A stretch of 38,470 nt of DNA, taken from assembly GCA_017476885.1 (NCBI GenBank), contig JAFUYX010000004.1, forward strand, positions 1 to 38,470. Reading direction: 5' to 3'. Position 1 is the first letter of the stretch, and every line of letters begins with the position of its first letter. Below the pieces are notes generated by a model. That model was not told where the DNA came from. It was given only the letters and a program-made list of their open reading frames with translations, and searched no databases. A program made the translations under genes and the position numbers. This DNA comes from Bacilli bacterium (GTDB lineage: Bacteria > Bacillota_I > Bacilli_A > RF39 > UBA660). Of the stretch, positions 18,101-25,599 are shown piece after piece.

Positions 18101-19843
18101 TTTATTTTCATAAGGATAAACAACTTCATAATCATAGTCTAGATCATTCCCATAAACCGTATAACGTCGATTATTTTCAAAATAATAGAAGGTGTCATCT
18201 TCATTATAATACATTTCTCCAGACGTTAATTCTCTATAGTAATAGCAGGTCTTACTCGTACAGGTACGATCCGTAGCATAACGATAACTATTCCCAGACC
18301 TATAATACCCAGTATAAGTATGATTTCTAGTAGTACTGGTATAGACATAATATCCTACCATATCAAAAGGCAACTGATGGCTTTCAGACGTTGAAATTTC
18401 ATGTAAACCTTCACTATAGAAATTGCTAAACACATTACTCCAACTACCAGTCATATCAGCAGTTTGAGCATCCACCCAACTAGCTCTAAAGTTTAATACT
18501 AAATCATTATACCCATTCTCATTTCGAGTTACAGGAATACTAGCATGCCTTTGATACAATTCGGAATCTAGAGTAACGACCACACCAATATTTTGACTAA
18601 CCCATCCATTGAATCCTTTTCCATTGGGACGATTGGTAAAAGGATTATCGATTAATACCAAATCAACTTGATTATTTTTTACCTCTAACCATTTATAATA
18701 CACCATTGTATGTTCATTTTCCGTATCACTAATAGTTCCAGTATATTCTCCATCACTCGCAGAATACGTAATTTTTGCTCTCACTAAGTTATTCTCAGAA
18801 TAAATATTTCGATTTTCTCCAGTAGGTAATCTAGAACTTCCACTCACATAATTTAGACCTTGATAATAATTCCAGTCAGCATCTAAATCATTAATATAAA
18901 TAACTTGATTTCTAGAACCACTTTTCTCTACCTCAAAACTAGGAACAGAACTTGGAGATAGAGCCTTCAATAATCGCTTAGTTTGCTTTTTTTCAAGTGC
19001 GATATCTCTAGAATGAACTTTCATTTCATAAGTATCATTAGATAATGCAATCTCAGAATCCTCTAGTACAATTCGATCACCTTGAATCATATATTTAGAG
19101 GCCTCTCCAACGACTCCTTCTTGTTCTTTAAATAAATCATAAACATCATTTTTAACAAGTACATTCGATATTTGAGTATCCTTAGCATGATAGATTAAAG
19201 TAGTGATATCATTTCCCATAGGAACAACATTCTCTTGTAAAACAACCTGAGAAAGTTTAGAAGCATCATCTTCATAAAAAAGTCCCCCAAAACAATGATC
19301 AAATGCTTGAACATTTGCCTCAATTAAAATAAAATCAAGATTACTTTTGTTACTGCTAAGAGCAAGAATTGCCCCTTTATCACCCGTTAATTGATAATCA
19401 ATATCTTTAATTGATAAGTTCACAATGGAAGCATTTTCTAAATTCGAAAATAACGAATCAAAAATACGAACATTATAAATCGTATTTCCCTGTCCATCTA
19501 AAGTTCCAGAAAAAGGAACGTCACTGTCTATAGACAATTCATGTTTCCCATAATTAAAGCCACTCGTAAGTAAGTAGTTTTTATCCGCATAAAAAGTTGC
19601 CTCATCACTCTCTAAAAGTTGTTTAAAATAAGCAAACTCCCCCGCAGTAGAAATCACATAAGGATTTTCTTCGCTTCCTGTTCCAGATGCAAAACTACTA
19701 GCAACAACACCATCCCAACCACTATCACTTGTAGAAGAAGAAAAAGTGCTTAAAAAATACCATGACAAAAGAATCGCTATCAAAGCAATCGAAATAAATA
19801 AAAATCGATGTTTGTAAATATAATTTAACTTCAACTGCTTCAT
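12104..19843 (-). CDS. Giant membrane-anchored beta-solenoid-like repeat protein (2579 aa)
   Basis: The N-terminus has a basic start and one hydrophobic segment (about residues 12-32) with no clear cleavage site, so it is probably an uncleaved anchor with the bulk outside the cell. Residues about 50-130 (GTGSEENPYVIST, GTLDGQGNTIYNV) resemble the entry of GLUG/right-handed beta-helix adhesins. Residues about 490-630 hold two Tyr-rich modules, each with a CxxxxC pair (CTSKTC, CRSSSC). Residues about 945-1730 consist of dozens of [VIA][YF]GGGN or YGGSN units about 24-25 residues apart. The C-terminal 600 residues look like beta-rich domains. No LPxTG or C-terminal anchor is seen. It starts after a good ribosome site (AGGAG) and is followed by the 38-aa and 503-aa genes. 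The role is inferred as surface scaffold or adhesin. Confidence 0.85.
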   Translation of the reverse strand: MKQLKLNYIYKHRFLFISIALIAILLSWYFLSTFSSSTSDSGWDGVVASSFASGTGSEENPYVISTAGEFAYFKQLLESDEATFYADKNYLLTSGFNYGKHELSIDSDVPFSGTLDGQGNTIYNVRIFDSLFSNLENASIVNLSIKDIDYQLTGDKGAILALSSNKSNLDFILIEANVQAFDHCFGGLFYEDDASKLSQVVLQENVVPMGNDITTLIYHAKDTQISNVLVKNDVYDLFKEQEGVVGEASKYMIQGDRIVLEDSEIALSNDTYEMKVHSRDIALEKKQTKRLLKALSPSSVPSFEVEKSGSRNQVIYINDLDADWNYYQGLNYVSGSSRLPTGENRNIYSENNLVRAKITYSASDGEYTGTISDTENEHTMVYYKWLEVKNNQVDLVLIDNPFTNRPNGKGFNGWVSQNIGVVVTLDSELYQRHASIPVTRNENGYNDLVLNFRASWVDAQTADMTGSWSNVFSNFYSEGLHEISTSESHQLPFDMVGYYVYTSTTRNHTYTGYYRSGNSYRYATDRTCTSKTCYYYRELTSGEMYYNEDDTFYYFENNRRYTVYGNDLDYDYEVVYPYENKNMGGYYVNRDFSNGASYSGYYDLDGNRVNGTCRSSSCTYYELLGEYDENEEENLFEPGKHYYYLTTRDTNIAYIGANIYSTWSTNQNKPFTFTGLKNGERLNYRWNVNSLNVTAYNDTTIENLTIYSENEPTDEDPTTGYTISGWSYIYHGTVIANFHNLKVGRGLRQYEDYANFDSFIGGLDDTGSNANNTKYSMIIESGVYSSGSLTEPPARGNRNTDYLSIQADAVYGSDVDRIKGETQNLDVSFSAAGSWAGEIRSTRECAIHLTVKSGSFGTGKYDMYSGIYVGGRSYGEYYSARCAKIEGGYIYNLIGGPLTASSRASYNDTYIYQTGGTIDMVVGGAGRSATYGNRIISLTGGTVNYSVFGGSNGSGSDSSDGDGTLNGSSFIYVGGNATIGNGATDTLFGAESGSVFGNGNGKSGYSAIGSNENSYILIDGNATIKNSVYGGGNYGATGVSSSKNTTTTSISILGGTVEKNVYGGGNQNGAGTDDTIASITITQKGGTVKGSIYGGSNISGTILGSTKVQVQEGNVETNIYGGGKGVDTYVKNDVEVVIGDRKENVPVIGGSVYGGSAFGTVNSTSHTGSNYGNTSVTVNQGVVLGSVFGGGEGDASTTPYVLGDINVTIQNGDITSVFGGNDQAGTHTKKNEVFLNGGVIGSAFGGGNKSSVENTHVHANGSSVTTLFGGSNSSGDVTSSTVEITGGEIGNAYGGNNEGGSCDTTSVKVEGVAKVLTAVYGGGNKVSTPTTDIQLLSADGTIPNVYGGGNLASVTTTNILQNGANVGNIFGGSNNSGSVQDSFITHVSGTSTNVYGGNNAGGNTVNTHITFQGGTSENVYGGGYQANSDVSHIEVSGGTSTNIFGGGNKAGLSTSNILVTSGNVVNVYGGSNNSGLVSTTNVVVNNSNNISSIYGGGNKAEVGITNVIVNGGKVGVIFGGGNLAQVNENTYVDLNGGEITGNIYGGGNFGVVKGNSIVEITDATVRGSAYAGGNGSTATLEGNTSITIDGNSVIGSPDSIAPFTGSVFGGGNQAFTGNGDQNDSTSTVNIVGATIYGNVYGGANTSVIYGNTIVNIGSENVEDSSLKVDDIYIKGHIFGGGEANAEASDKYDWDFISVTEGTLINVDALNHSSFQIDGSFYGGGNASSASGDSYLYIKNYGEMGAPKKNVSIQRVKYAYINHSSMILKGAIDRANDYKDELFSISRVPELHLQNNSELYLETGANLLEAFYSEDGSGNLAQVTIDKENHQVTKNVNNRLYMFEGKNLNIATDEQVTEYGLVRGMTFFGLFNYNFDNTVNTGNYHFSKEAGDSLSWAGEFTRGGYVVGHHDTNHDIKVNGFYSNFINKETLVNDTDYIEPTPSNSVFYMWYVGENVLEYNVDLEASKYSTLGSVELSFLEFTEPNTSFEVLNFDTSELADGIHLVDKNDIPRIAANVEDANHNFGLSMEASNTGWLTTGKTNFYTSNPTMRGTTYYEGENSTTVPTMLFYLYHSKNLDVKQDLGTVRISIMAITKVNALSSVIKRLVINVNMSTLLFNTIEYEGAMTPGDKYELFASTSNNITTKSKFSAYYALYAENQNIYKTGYHRALTSNFVLPEKTKITMIDFANHQTEYYYHIITAEDVANATSELARENEVSYPLSMFQRMGGQNDSQTYSDADMNQIYFDGENSSEEFIFIVDFGDTNINQNQLGNSLLIEMQNQENESVISFLGIERSRMVYNLYEGNDSILKADVSITDNPLYIGHTDIFDVQVSYINDSISNVGIVDTQYFDSKLGLQVSVLNHEGSLVSGTDLVGTYFEMDNNRYYPDISGITHIKLSNKVGNTQKWLLFHSDNSSLPSGEYTFKFEVYGSLDGIYYGDQLPKEELLNVTVINSTYGLNPVLNDDNVILSSKNDKLLKFSIGYESVLENPNIRLAMYRRKYDEIYDTDYELVDLKDFLDQTLFATSNPMEYLLIDKPGPQNDYSLILKSELQTGTYRLAFRLYDGDTLIGEIIRYIIVK
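14665..17015 (-). repeat. Coding repeats for YGGGN units
   Basis: On the plus strand the repeats appear as recurring TTTCCTCC(A/T)CCATA-like words roughly every 70-75 bases. They encode [VIA][YF]GG[GSN]N turns separated by Thr/Val/Asn/Ser-rich strands. Units differ clearly at the DNA level, so the array is old or diversified rather than freshly duplicated. Confidence 0.85.
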
Positions 19844-19861
19844 TCTTATTCTCCTAAAATA

Positions 19862-19870
19862 ATTATAACA
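19862..19870 (-). promoter_or_regulatory. Extended -10 promoter of the giant gene
   Basis: The minus strand reads TGTTATAAT about 20 nt before the start, an extended -10 element. The -35 side is only T-rich. This would give the giant gene its own transcript after the terminator at 19909-19929. The short leader leaves room for little else. Confidence 0.45.
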
Positions 19871-19908
19871 TAAAATTGTTCAAAAAAACACATTTTTTAC
19901 AATAAAAA

Positions 19909-19929
19909 AGAAGTTGAAATTCAACTTCT
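19909..19929 (-). terminator. Terminator after the TasA-like gene
   Basis: On the minus strand AGAAGTTGA/TCAACTTCT with a 3-nt loop is followed by TTTTTTATTG, just after the stop at 19940. Confidence 0.85.
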
Positions 19930-19939
19930 AAGTTTCAAA

Positions 19940-20935
19940 TTAAGCTCCTGCACTAGATTGAGTAGATAATTGTACATTATAAGTAATATCAGAACCAGTA
20001 GCATTGTTTTCACAATCGATATCTTGTCCTTCAATCCACATATAAATTCTCATTTTAGTAACACCGGCTGGTAAATCAAACGCTCTTTGATAAGCAGAAT
20101 TTACAGTAGCAGTTTTCATATCTGGAGTCACTAATGTTGCATTTGTAGTATCACTACCCTTAACTAAATTCTTCAAGTTAACAGCAGAAGAAATAACTTT
20201 ATTAACTCCATAATAAGGGGTATTTGAATTTTCTACTAAAGTAACTCCATATTCAGGTGCTACCGTATTAGTAACCATTGTACTATGAGTATCCATATTA
20301 GGCTCCCAAATAATCGCCTTACTTGCAATCTTATTAGATAATGCAGTTAATTTAGCAACTGAATCAGTGGAAGCTCCTTCTCCTAAAGTAACAAAACCTA
20401 CACGAGCAGCATTTTTAAGACCTTTATCATCGGTTCCTTCTTTTGCAACAACATTAGAATTAGTCGTTAAATAAATTGTTTGAGGGGTATCTACACGTAA
20501 GAAAACATCAAATGCCACAAAATTTCCAGTAGATCCAGCAGCTTCAGTTTCTAAAACTGTTGTAATATTATAATCTCCTGTTGCTTGATCGTTTCCAACA
20601 ATACCACGATATAGTTTCAAATGACCAGAAGTACCATCTACAGCACCATCGGTTGATACTGCTGTTACAGTAGCTGGTAATTGATTTGTATGTCCAGTAT
20701 ATCCAGTTGAAATATCTGAATTTGTAATTACAGATTTCCATGCATTAGCATCCGTTGAAATTTGTAAACCATTGCTTGCTTCTACTTTAACATCGATTGA
20801 GTTAATCGTAACAACTTGGTTAGCAGTAAACCATGCATATGTTGAAGTTCCAAACATCACAATCGTTAACAATAATAGTAAAATAAACTTTTTTGTTCTG
20901 CTTTTTTTTCTTTTTTTAGAACTAATTTTTCCCAT
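19940..20935 (-). CDS. SipW-dependent TasA/camelysin-like secreted protein
   Basis: 331 aa from the ATG at 20935, chosen because GAGGAG lies 8 nt upstream. A GTG at 20944 is in frame but too close to the site. A Lys/Arg-rich start and a hydrophobic segment end in STYAWFTANQ. This is the signal region typical of proteins processed by the SipW-type signal peptidase, which make extracellular matrix fibres in Bacillus. The Ala/Thr/Ser/Asn-rich beta-type body ends with RIYMWIEGQDIDCENN. A WLEGxDxDC-like motif is also present in the upstream frameshifted gene, so the two are paralogous. No SipW is encoded in this window. Confidence 0.8.
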   Translation of the reverse strand: MGKISSKKRKKSRTKKFILLLLLTIVMFGTSTYAWFTANQVVTINSIDVKVEASNGLQISTDANAWKSVITNSDISTGYTGHTNQLPATVTAVSTDGAVDGTSGHLKLYRGIVGNDQATGDYNITTVLETEAAGSTGNFVAFDVFLRVDTPQTIYLTTNSNVVAKEGTDDKGLKNAARVGFVTLGEGASTDSVAKLTALSNKIASKAIIWEPNMDTHSTMVTNTVAPEYGVTLVENSNTPYYGVNKVISSAVNLKNLVKGSDTTNATLVTPDMKTATVNSAYQRAFDLPAGVTKMRIYMWIEGQDIDCENNATGSDITYNVQLSTQSSAGA

Positions 20936-20940
20936 TCTTT

Positions 20941-21662
20941 TCACTCCTCTACTTGTTCTACATGATTTTCAGTTATAACCATGTGCATTTTTAATTCTCC
21001 GCCAATCAATGGATCGGTGCAATCTGGGTCATCTCCCTCCAACCACACCACTACTGTGATTCGGTCAAGACTCCCAGGCATAAAATCATCTACTTCTTCT
21101 AAGATAATGGTTCCTTTGGCATCTTTGATCTCTTGAAAAGGGACCGTGTCTTTCTCAGGCTCATGATCTAAATGATTTCTCTTCGCATACGTCTTATACT
21201 CTCCATTGCGATAGATTCGCACACGAATCGCTTCATCCACATTTTTAATGACATCATCAACAATCACCTCATACCAATAATGAAGTTTTTCTTGTCCCTG
21301 ATTTTCAATATAAAATGTATAGGCGATATAATTATCTCCATTGTGAGATCCCGAAACTCCTTCTGCATCAACATTCTCAGGTAACCACTTATAAGAAATA
21401 TTATCCATAAATTTGATTGCAGTTGCTTCAAGTCTCCTCTTCCCTGAGAATTGTTCAAACTATCAAAAATAGCAAGTCCACTCTCTAAAGAACGATTCGA
21501 ATCCAAAGTTACAGTAAACTTTCCTTCGCTATAAATCACTTCCAGTATAATATAAAGAACTATTAAAAATAGCAATAGAATTAACAAAGCAATTTTCACT
21601 GTCCTAGATGCAATTTTTCGCCGTTTTACTTTGTCGGCTTTTACTAAAACTTCTTTTGCCAT
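20941..21662 (-). pseudogene. Frameshifted SipW/TasA-type protein
   Basis: Two frames together make one protein. The first begins at the ATG at 21662 (GGTGGGTGG upstream), has a basic start, a membrane segment (IALLILLLFLIVLYII) and FTVTLDSNRSLESGLAIFDS. The second, shifted by one base, continues EATAIKFMDNISYKWLPENV and ends with VVVWLEGDDPDCTD. The change of frame falls at about 21435-21450. Neither half alone is sensible: the second has no signal, and its ATG at 21408 has no ribosome site. A one-base deletion explains it, and I see no canonical slippery heptamer. The end abuts the start of the next paralogue. It could also be a sequencing or assembly error. Confidence 0.8.
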
Positions 21663-21768
21663 GAACCACCCACCAAAATTATGCACATGGTATATCCTCA
21701 TACCATAAAAATAATTTACCATATTCTTTTTTAAATTACAATATCCAAAAATTTAAAATTTTAAAAAT

Positions 21769-21842
21769 TGACACACCAATGTAAACAAGCCAAAAAAATG
21801 ACACATGTAAAATTTGTGCCAAACAAAGAAAAAATTGACACA
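21769..21842 (+). promoter_or_regulatory. Three TGACACA direct repeats in a divergent intergenic region
   Basis: AAAAA(T)TGACACA occurs at 21769-21775, 21799-21805 and 21836-21842 (centres 30 and 37 bp apart), with an inverted-like TTTGTGCC between the second and third. The last copy contains TTGACA, a perfect -35 box, with TATAAG 15 nt downstream, a possible promoter for the gene at 21900. The spacing is near three helical turns, so a regulator binding both matrix-type genes is possible. Confidence 0.45.
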
Positions 21843-21899
21843 TTCGTCTTTTCTTTATAAGGATTCTTGATAAAATAAAAATAGAAAAGGAGGCATTAT

Positions 21900-22490
21900 A
21901 TGATTCAAATAAACAAAAAGTACAAAATAATACTACTATTATTCTCCATTCTAATATTGATGAATCTCATCCAAGAATCCTACGCCAAATACATTTCAAG
22001 TGCCTCTGCAAATGGAAACTTTATCATTGCCAAATGGGCATTTAAAGTCAATAATCAAGATGTATTAAATAATCAAGATTTTTCAAATAAAATCATTCCC
22101 GTCATCGAAGATAATGCTCATATCAAGTCTGGAGTCATAGCGCCAACGAGCACAGGATATATTGATTTAAATATTGATTATAGTGATGTAGCAGTCGATT
22201 TTACAGAAACCATTTCCTTATCCTATAAAGAAAACTCATCTGTAACAGACCTAGTCATTACAGGATACCAATTAAATGACGGAGAAATCATTGAATTTAA
22301 TAATAGTGCTTCCCTATCTTTAAACCACTCTATTCAAGAAGAAAACAAAATAGACCGCTATAGATTCTTTATTAAATGGAAAGATGGAACTGGTGAGAAT
22401 ATGGACAATCAAGCAGATACTCTAGCGTCCGTTGAAGGAAATGCAGCCGTAAGTGTCAACGTCAATTTCATTCAAAAAGCCAGTTCATAA
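21900..22490 (+). CDS. SipW-type secreted protein
   Basis: 196 aa. The N-terminus has a Lys-rich start and a hydrophobic stretch (IILLLFSILILMNL) followed by ESYAKYISSASANGNF and AKWAF, the pattern seen at the start of camelysin/TasA-like SipW substrates. The rest is beta-type, with no cysteines and no anchor. GGAGG precedes the ATG. It is divergent from the frameshifted paralogue and ends in its own terminator. The function is inferred as a matrix or surface component. Confidence 0.75.
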   Translation: MIQINKKYKIILLLFSILILMNLIQESYAKYISSASANGNFIIAKWAFKVNNQDVLNNQDFSNKIIPVIEDNAHIKSGVIAPTSTGYIDLNIDYSDVAVDFTETISLSYKENSSVTDLVITGYQLNDGEIIEFNNSASLSLNHSIQEENKIDRYRFFIKWKDGTGENMDNQADTLASVEGNAAVSVNVNFIQKASS

Positions 22491-22515
22491 GAGTTTTAAA
22501 AGAACTCTTTTTTTC
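22490..22515 (+). terminator. Terminator after the plus-strand SipW-type gene
   Basis: AGAGTT/AACTCT with a 7-nt loop is followed by TTTTTTTC on the plus strand, immediately after the stop codon. Confidence 0.75.
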
Positions 22516-22562
22516 ATATTTATAAAACTTGCATCGTATAATGAAACAAAGGAGAGAAAAAA

Positions 22563-22889
22563 ATGAAACTAAAAATCAATAACAAGTACTATCCTATTAT
22601 AGAAGCCACATCATTTAAAACAAGACTTCTAGGACTGATGGGAAAAGAAAACATCGATTATGGGATGTTATTTCCTAAATGTAATGCCATTCACACCTAT
22701 TTCATGAAAGAAAATATTGATGTCATCGGTTTAAATGAGGATCATCAAATTATCTATATCTATAGAGACGTTCCCAAAAATAAAGTAGTCAAAGTCAGTG
22801 AAGACCATAAAAAAACTAGTATTTTAGAACTACCTCAAAATACTAGTAAAAACTTCGTCATTGGTTCCATCTTAAAATTTGAAAATTAA
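22563..22889 (+). CDS. DUF192 family protein
   Basis: 108 aa. The pattern LLGLMGKENIDYGMLFPKCNAIHTYFMKENIDVIGL matches the DUF192 core (usually RGLMFR....GMLF......FWMKNT.IPLD), a small beta-barrel domain of unknown function. Here the usual Trp-Met-Lys-Asn is FMKEN. There is no signal peptide, unlike many homologues that are secreted, so this one is probably cytoplasmic. A TATAAT at about 22536 and AAAGGAGAG precede it. Its stop overlaps the obg stop on the other strand by four bases. Confidence 0.75.
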   Translation: MKLKINNKYYPIIEATSFKTRLLGLMGKENIDYGMLFPKCNAIHTYFMKENIDVIGLNEDHQIIYIYRDVPKNKVVKVSEDHKKTSILELPQNTSKNFVIGSILKFEN

Positions 22890-24160
22890 TTTTTCAATTC
22901 AAAGATATAATCGTTAATTTGAACTTCATCCCCCACTTTAGCACCTAATCGATAAAGTTCATCTTCAATGCCCATTCCTTTTAATTTTCTTGCGAATCTC
23001 TCAACACCTTCTTGTTCTGTAAACCGAGTCATCGCAAATAATTTTTCAACATCTTTTCCTTCAACAACCCAGATTCCCTCTACCTTTTTGATAGTATATG
23101 GTTTTTCATGTTGAAATTTATAGACAATGGCGCTTTCAAAAGTCTCATCAGCAAAAAGATTTTCCTCTTCCAAAGTATCTAAAACATCAGCAAGACGATA
23201 AAGGAGTGCCTCAAGTCCTTGACTTTCTATAGCACAGATAGGATAAACTTCTTTTTCAGGATAACGCTCCTGAAATTTTTTTAAGTTCTCTTCAAAAGAA
23301 GGTAAATCCATTTTATTAGCCACGATAATTTCTTTTTTCTTTGCTAATTTGTCACTATAAGAAACAATTTCTTTACGAATACATTCATAGTCTTCAATAG
23401 GATTTCTTCCTTCGCTTCCAGCCATATCAAGAACATGAACCAAAACTCTAGTTCTAGAAGCATGTTTCAAAAATTGATTTCCAAGTCCAACTCCAGCACT
23501 CGCGCCTTGAATTAAACCCGGCAAATCTGCAATGACAAAAGATCTTTGGTCACGTAATTTCACTACTCCTAAATTAGGACTTAAAGTAGTAAAATGATAT
23601 GCCGCAATCTTAGGACTAGCACTCGTTACCTGCTTTAATAAAGTACTTTTTCCAACACTAGGCATTCCAATCAATCCAACATCGGCTAAAACTCTGAGTT
23701 CACACTTGATAAAACGAATCTCGCCAGGTTCTCCAAGTTCACTATAAGAAGGGGCAGGTTTTTCATGAGTAGCAAAAGCCGTATTTCCTCTTCCTCCTCT
23801 TCCCCCACGAGCCACAACAAATCGCTCATGATCTTCTTTTAAATCCGCAAGAACAATCCCAGAATCATCATCATAAACAATCGTTCCAGCGGGCACTTTC
23901 AAAACCAAATCTGGAGCACTAGCCCCTTTTCTATTCTTTCCTTTTCCATTTTCTCCCTTGTCAGCCTTAATAATCTTGTGAAACTTCAAATCCACAAGCG
24001 TTTTTAAACTCTTATCGACTTCAAAAACAATACTTGCTCCAGCACCACCAGACCCCCCATCAGGACCACCCATAGGAATATATTTTTCACGCCTAAAAGA
24101 AGTACACCCATCTCCCCCTTTTCCAGCCATCAATTTCATTTTTACTTCATCTACAAACAT
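22886..24160 (-). CDS. obg: GTPase Obg/CgtA
   Basis: 424 aa GTPase of late 50S ribosome assembly and stress signalling. The N-terminal Gly-rich Obg fold is clear (GKGGDGCTSFRREK, GGPDGGSGG, GGRGGRGN). The G domain has GMPSVGKSTL (G1), TTLSPNLG (G2 region), DLPGLIQGAS (G3) and NKMDLP (G4), and a C-terminal OCT domain follows. The ATG at 24160 with GGGAGG upstream is preferred to a TTG two codons earlier. It follows rpmA as in Bacillus, but without spo0B between them. Confidence 0.97.
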   Translation of the reverse strand: MFVDEVKMKLMAGKGGDGCTSFRREKYIPMGGPDGGSGGAGASIVFEVDKSLKTLVDLKFHKIIKADKGENGKGKNRKGASAPDLVLKVPAGTIVYDDDSGIVLADLKEDHERFVVARGGRGGRGNTAFATHEKPAPSYSELGEPGEIRFIKCELRVLADVGLIGMPSVGKSTLLKQVTSASPKIAAYHFTTLSPNLGVVKLRDQRSFVIADLPGLIQGASAGVGLGNQFLKHASRTRVLVHVLDMAGSEGRNPIEDYECIRKEIVSYSDKLAKKKEIIVANKMDLPSFEENLKKFQERYPEKEVYPICAIESQGLEALLYRLADVLDTLEEENLFADETFESAIVYKFQHEKPYTIKKVEGIWVVEGKDVEKLFAMTRFTEQEGVERFARKLKGMGIEDELYRLGAKVGDEVQINDYIFELKN

Positions 24161-24238
24161 AGCCAAGCCTCCCTTGCTAAACCTATTGTACCAAAATCAT
24201 ATCAAAAAGAAAATAGTTTTAGAATATTAAAAAAGCGT

Positions 24239-24526
24239 TTACTTTGCTTCGTAAACACTTACTTTCTTTTTATCTCTTCCTAGTCTTTCAAAACGAACAA
24301 TTCCATCTATTTTAGCAAATAAGGTATGATCTTTTCCCATTCCTACATTCGTACCAGGATAAATCTTAGTTCCTCTTTGACGATATAAAATAGAACCTGC
24401 ACTGACCATTTGACCATCAGCAGCTTTTGTGCCTAATCTACGACCAGCACTATCACGTCCATTTTGAGTTGAACCTTGTGCCTTAACATGGGCAAATCTT
24501 TGAAGATTTAAACTCAATCTTAACAT
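24239..24526 (-). CDS. rpmA: 50S ribosomal protein L27
   Basis: 95 aa. The mature part begins [15 protein letters not shown] and contains the usual GxIxxRQRGT. Ahead of it is an 11-residue extension ([11 protein letters not shown]) of the type removed by the Prp protease in Bacillota, leaving the Ala N-terminus that reaches the peptidyl-transferase centre. The start overlaps the end of prp by seven bases. Confidence 0.97.
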   Translation of the reverse strand: MLRLSLNLQRFAHVKAQGSTQNGRDSAGRRLGTKAADGQMVSAGSILYRQRGTKIYPGTNVGMGKDHTLFAKIDGIVRFERLGRDKKKVSVYEAK

Positions 24527-24837
24527 GTTTCTATATCCTCCTTTAATTTTACATTTTTTGGATAAGATTCTTCCAATTCTTGAAACTCACAAATCATATT
24601 TTCAAGTAATGTCTGAGTAATCTCATCATTTTCTAAAACATTGAGAATAAAGTTTCCCTGATCTTCGATTTGAATTGCTTTCTCATTAAATCGAAGAATC
24701 GCATTCACAGTTGTAGTTAGTATAGAAGAAACTCCTGCACATACAATATCTTTTCCATAATCTGCAAACCTTGCATGTCCAGATAACTTCACTCCCAAAA
24801 TAAACTCATTTTTTCTATGTATTGTTATAGTAATCAT
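24520..24837 (-). CDS. prp: L27-processing cysteine protease Prp (YsxB)
   Basis: 105 aa. The [18 protein letters not shown] segment holds the catalytic pair, His21 and Cys33, of the Prp family. Prp removes the N-terminal extension of L27. The gene lies between rplU and rpmA and overlaps both, as in other Bacillota, so enzyme and substrate are co-expressed. Confidence 0.95.
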   Translation of the reverse strand: MITITIHRKNEFILGVKLSGHARFADYGKDIVCAGVSSILTTTVNAILRFNEKAIQIEDQGNFILNVLENDEITQTLLENMICEFQELEESYPKNVKLKEDIETC

Positions 24838-25136
24838 TACTTCACAATTTTCTTAATCGTAACTTTAGTATATGGTTGTCTATGACCTTGAGTTTTACGA
24901 TATTTTTTCTTTGGACGATACTTAAACACTAAAATCTTCTTTTGTTTTCCATGTTTTTCAACCGTACCAACGACTTTAGCACCTTCTACATAAGGGCTTC
25001 CTGTTTTACCATCTACATATAAAACATTACTAAACTCTACATCACTTCCAGCTTCCGCATCTAATTTTTCAACATAGATTACATCGCCTTCGCTAACATA
25101 GTATTGTTTTCCACCTGTAACAAAAATCGCTTTCAT
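24837..25136 (-). CDS. rplU: 50S ribosomal protein L21
   Basis: 99 aa. It starts [18 protein letters not shown] and ends in the basic [20 protein letters not shown] and TIKKIV typical of L21. The stop TAA overlaps the prp ATG by one base. It is the first gene of rplU-prp-rpmA, with a long leader in front. Confidence 0.97.
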   Translation of the reverse strand: MKAIFVTGGKQYYVSEGDVIYVEKLDAEAGSDVEFSNVLYVDGKTGSPYVEGAKVVGTVEKHGKQKKILVFKYRPKKKYRKTQGHRQPYTKVTIKKIVK

Positions 25137-25144
25137 TATTTCCC

Positions 25145-25250
25145 TCCTTTACTATAATAAGACTCGCCATGAAGGTAATTTTCATTTTTAAGACCTTTTT
25201 TGTGCGGTTTTATGAAAGCACACATCAGCCCATAAAACATTTAGATTTTA
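25145..25250 (-). promoter_or_regulatory. L21 leader (ribosomal protein autoregulatory RNA)
   Basis: The approximately 110 nt upstream of rplU are conserved in position with the L21 leader of Bacilli. On the minus strand they contain pairable segments (CATAAAACCGCACA, AAAGGTCTTAAAAATGAAAATTACC), an A/T-rich flank and a start site close after. This is a positional call with partial structure. Confidence 0.45.
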
Positions 25251-25599
25251 CCAAAAAACAAACTTATTGTCAATTCTTCTTTCTTAATTTTTTGTTTATA
25301 AAAGCGACTTTTCTATTGAACTCATCCTTTTCTTATTGATTAAGAGGAAATCAAAACATTATTTTTCCTTTCAAAGACAAAGATGCCCTTTAAAATAAGA
25401 AAGTATGATAGGATTATGAATAACCATCCAAATCTTCCCAACGAATTCCAAGTTTTTCATTAGAGCTAGCAAAAAATGTAAGGAATTCCGTTAAAATCCG
25501 TTCTTTCATTCCAACCTTAAACTTTTTGTGAAACAATTTTATTTGATAGATGTGGCATACCGCATGCAAACATTCCTTTCAAATCTAGATAATACTTTA
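25251..25599 (-). other. Gap with a short decayed ORF
   Basis: No intact gene is seen in this stretch of about 350 bases. On the minus strand a frame is open from 25578 to a TAA at 25414. It encodes HAVCHIYQIKLFHKKF, then MKERILTEFLTFFASS and GIRWEDLDGYS. It has no convincing start and I do not recognise it. Its composition looks coding, so it may be the tail of a lost gene between spoIVFB and rplU. Confidence 0.35.

Noticed and set aside
21435-21450. Programmed frameshifting in the SipW-type gene
   Set aside because: No canonical slippery heptamer with a following structure is seen; a mutation or error is more likely.
25530-25595. 18-residue peptide frame beginning MFACGMPHLS
   Set aside because: It overlaps a longer coding-like frame in another phase and has no context; a chance ORF.
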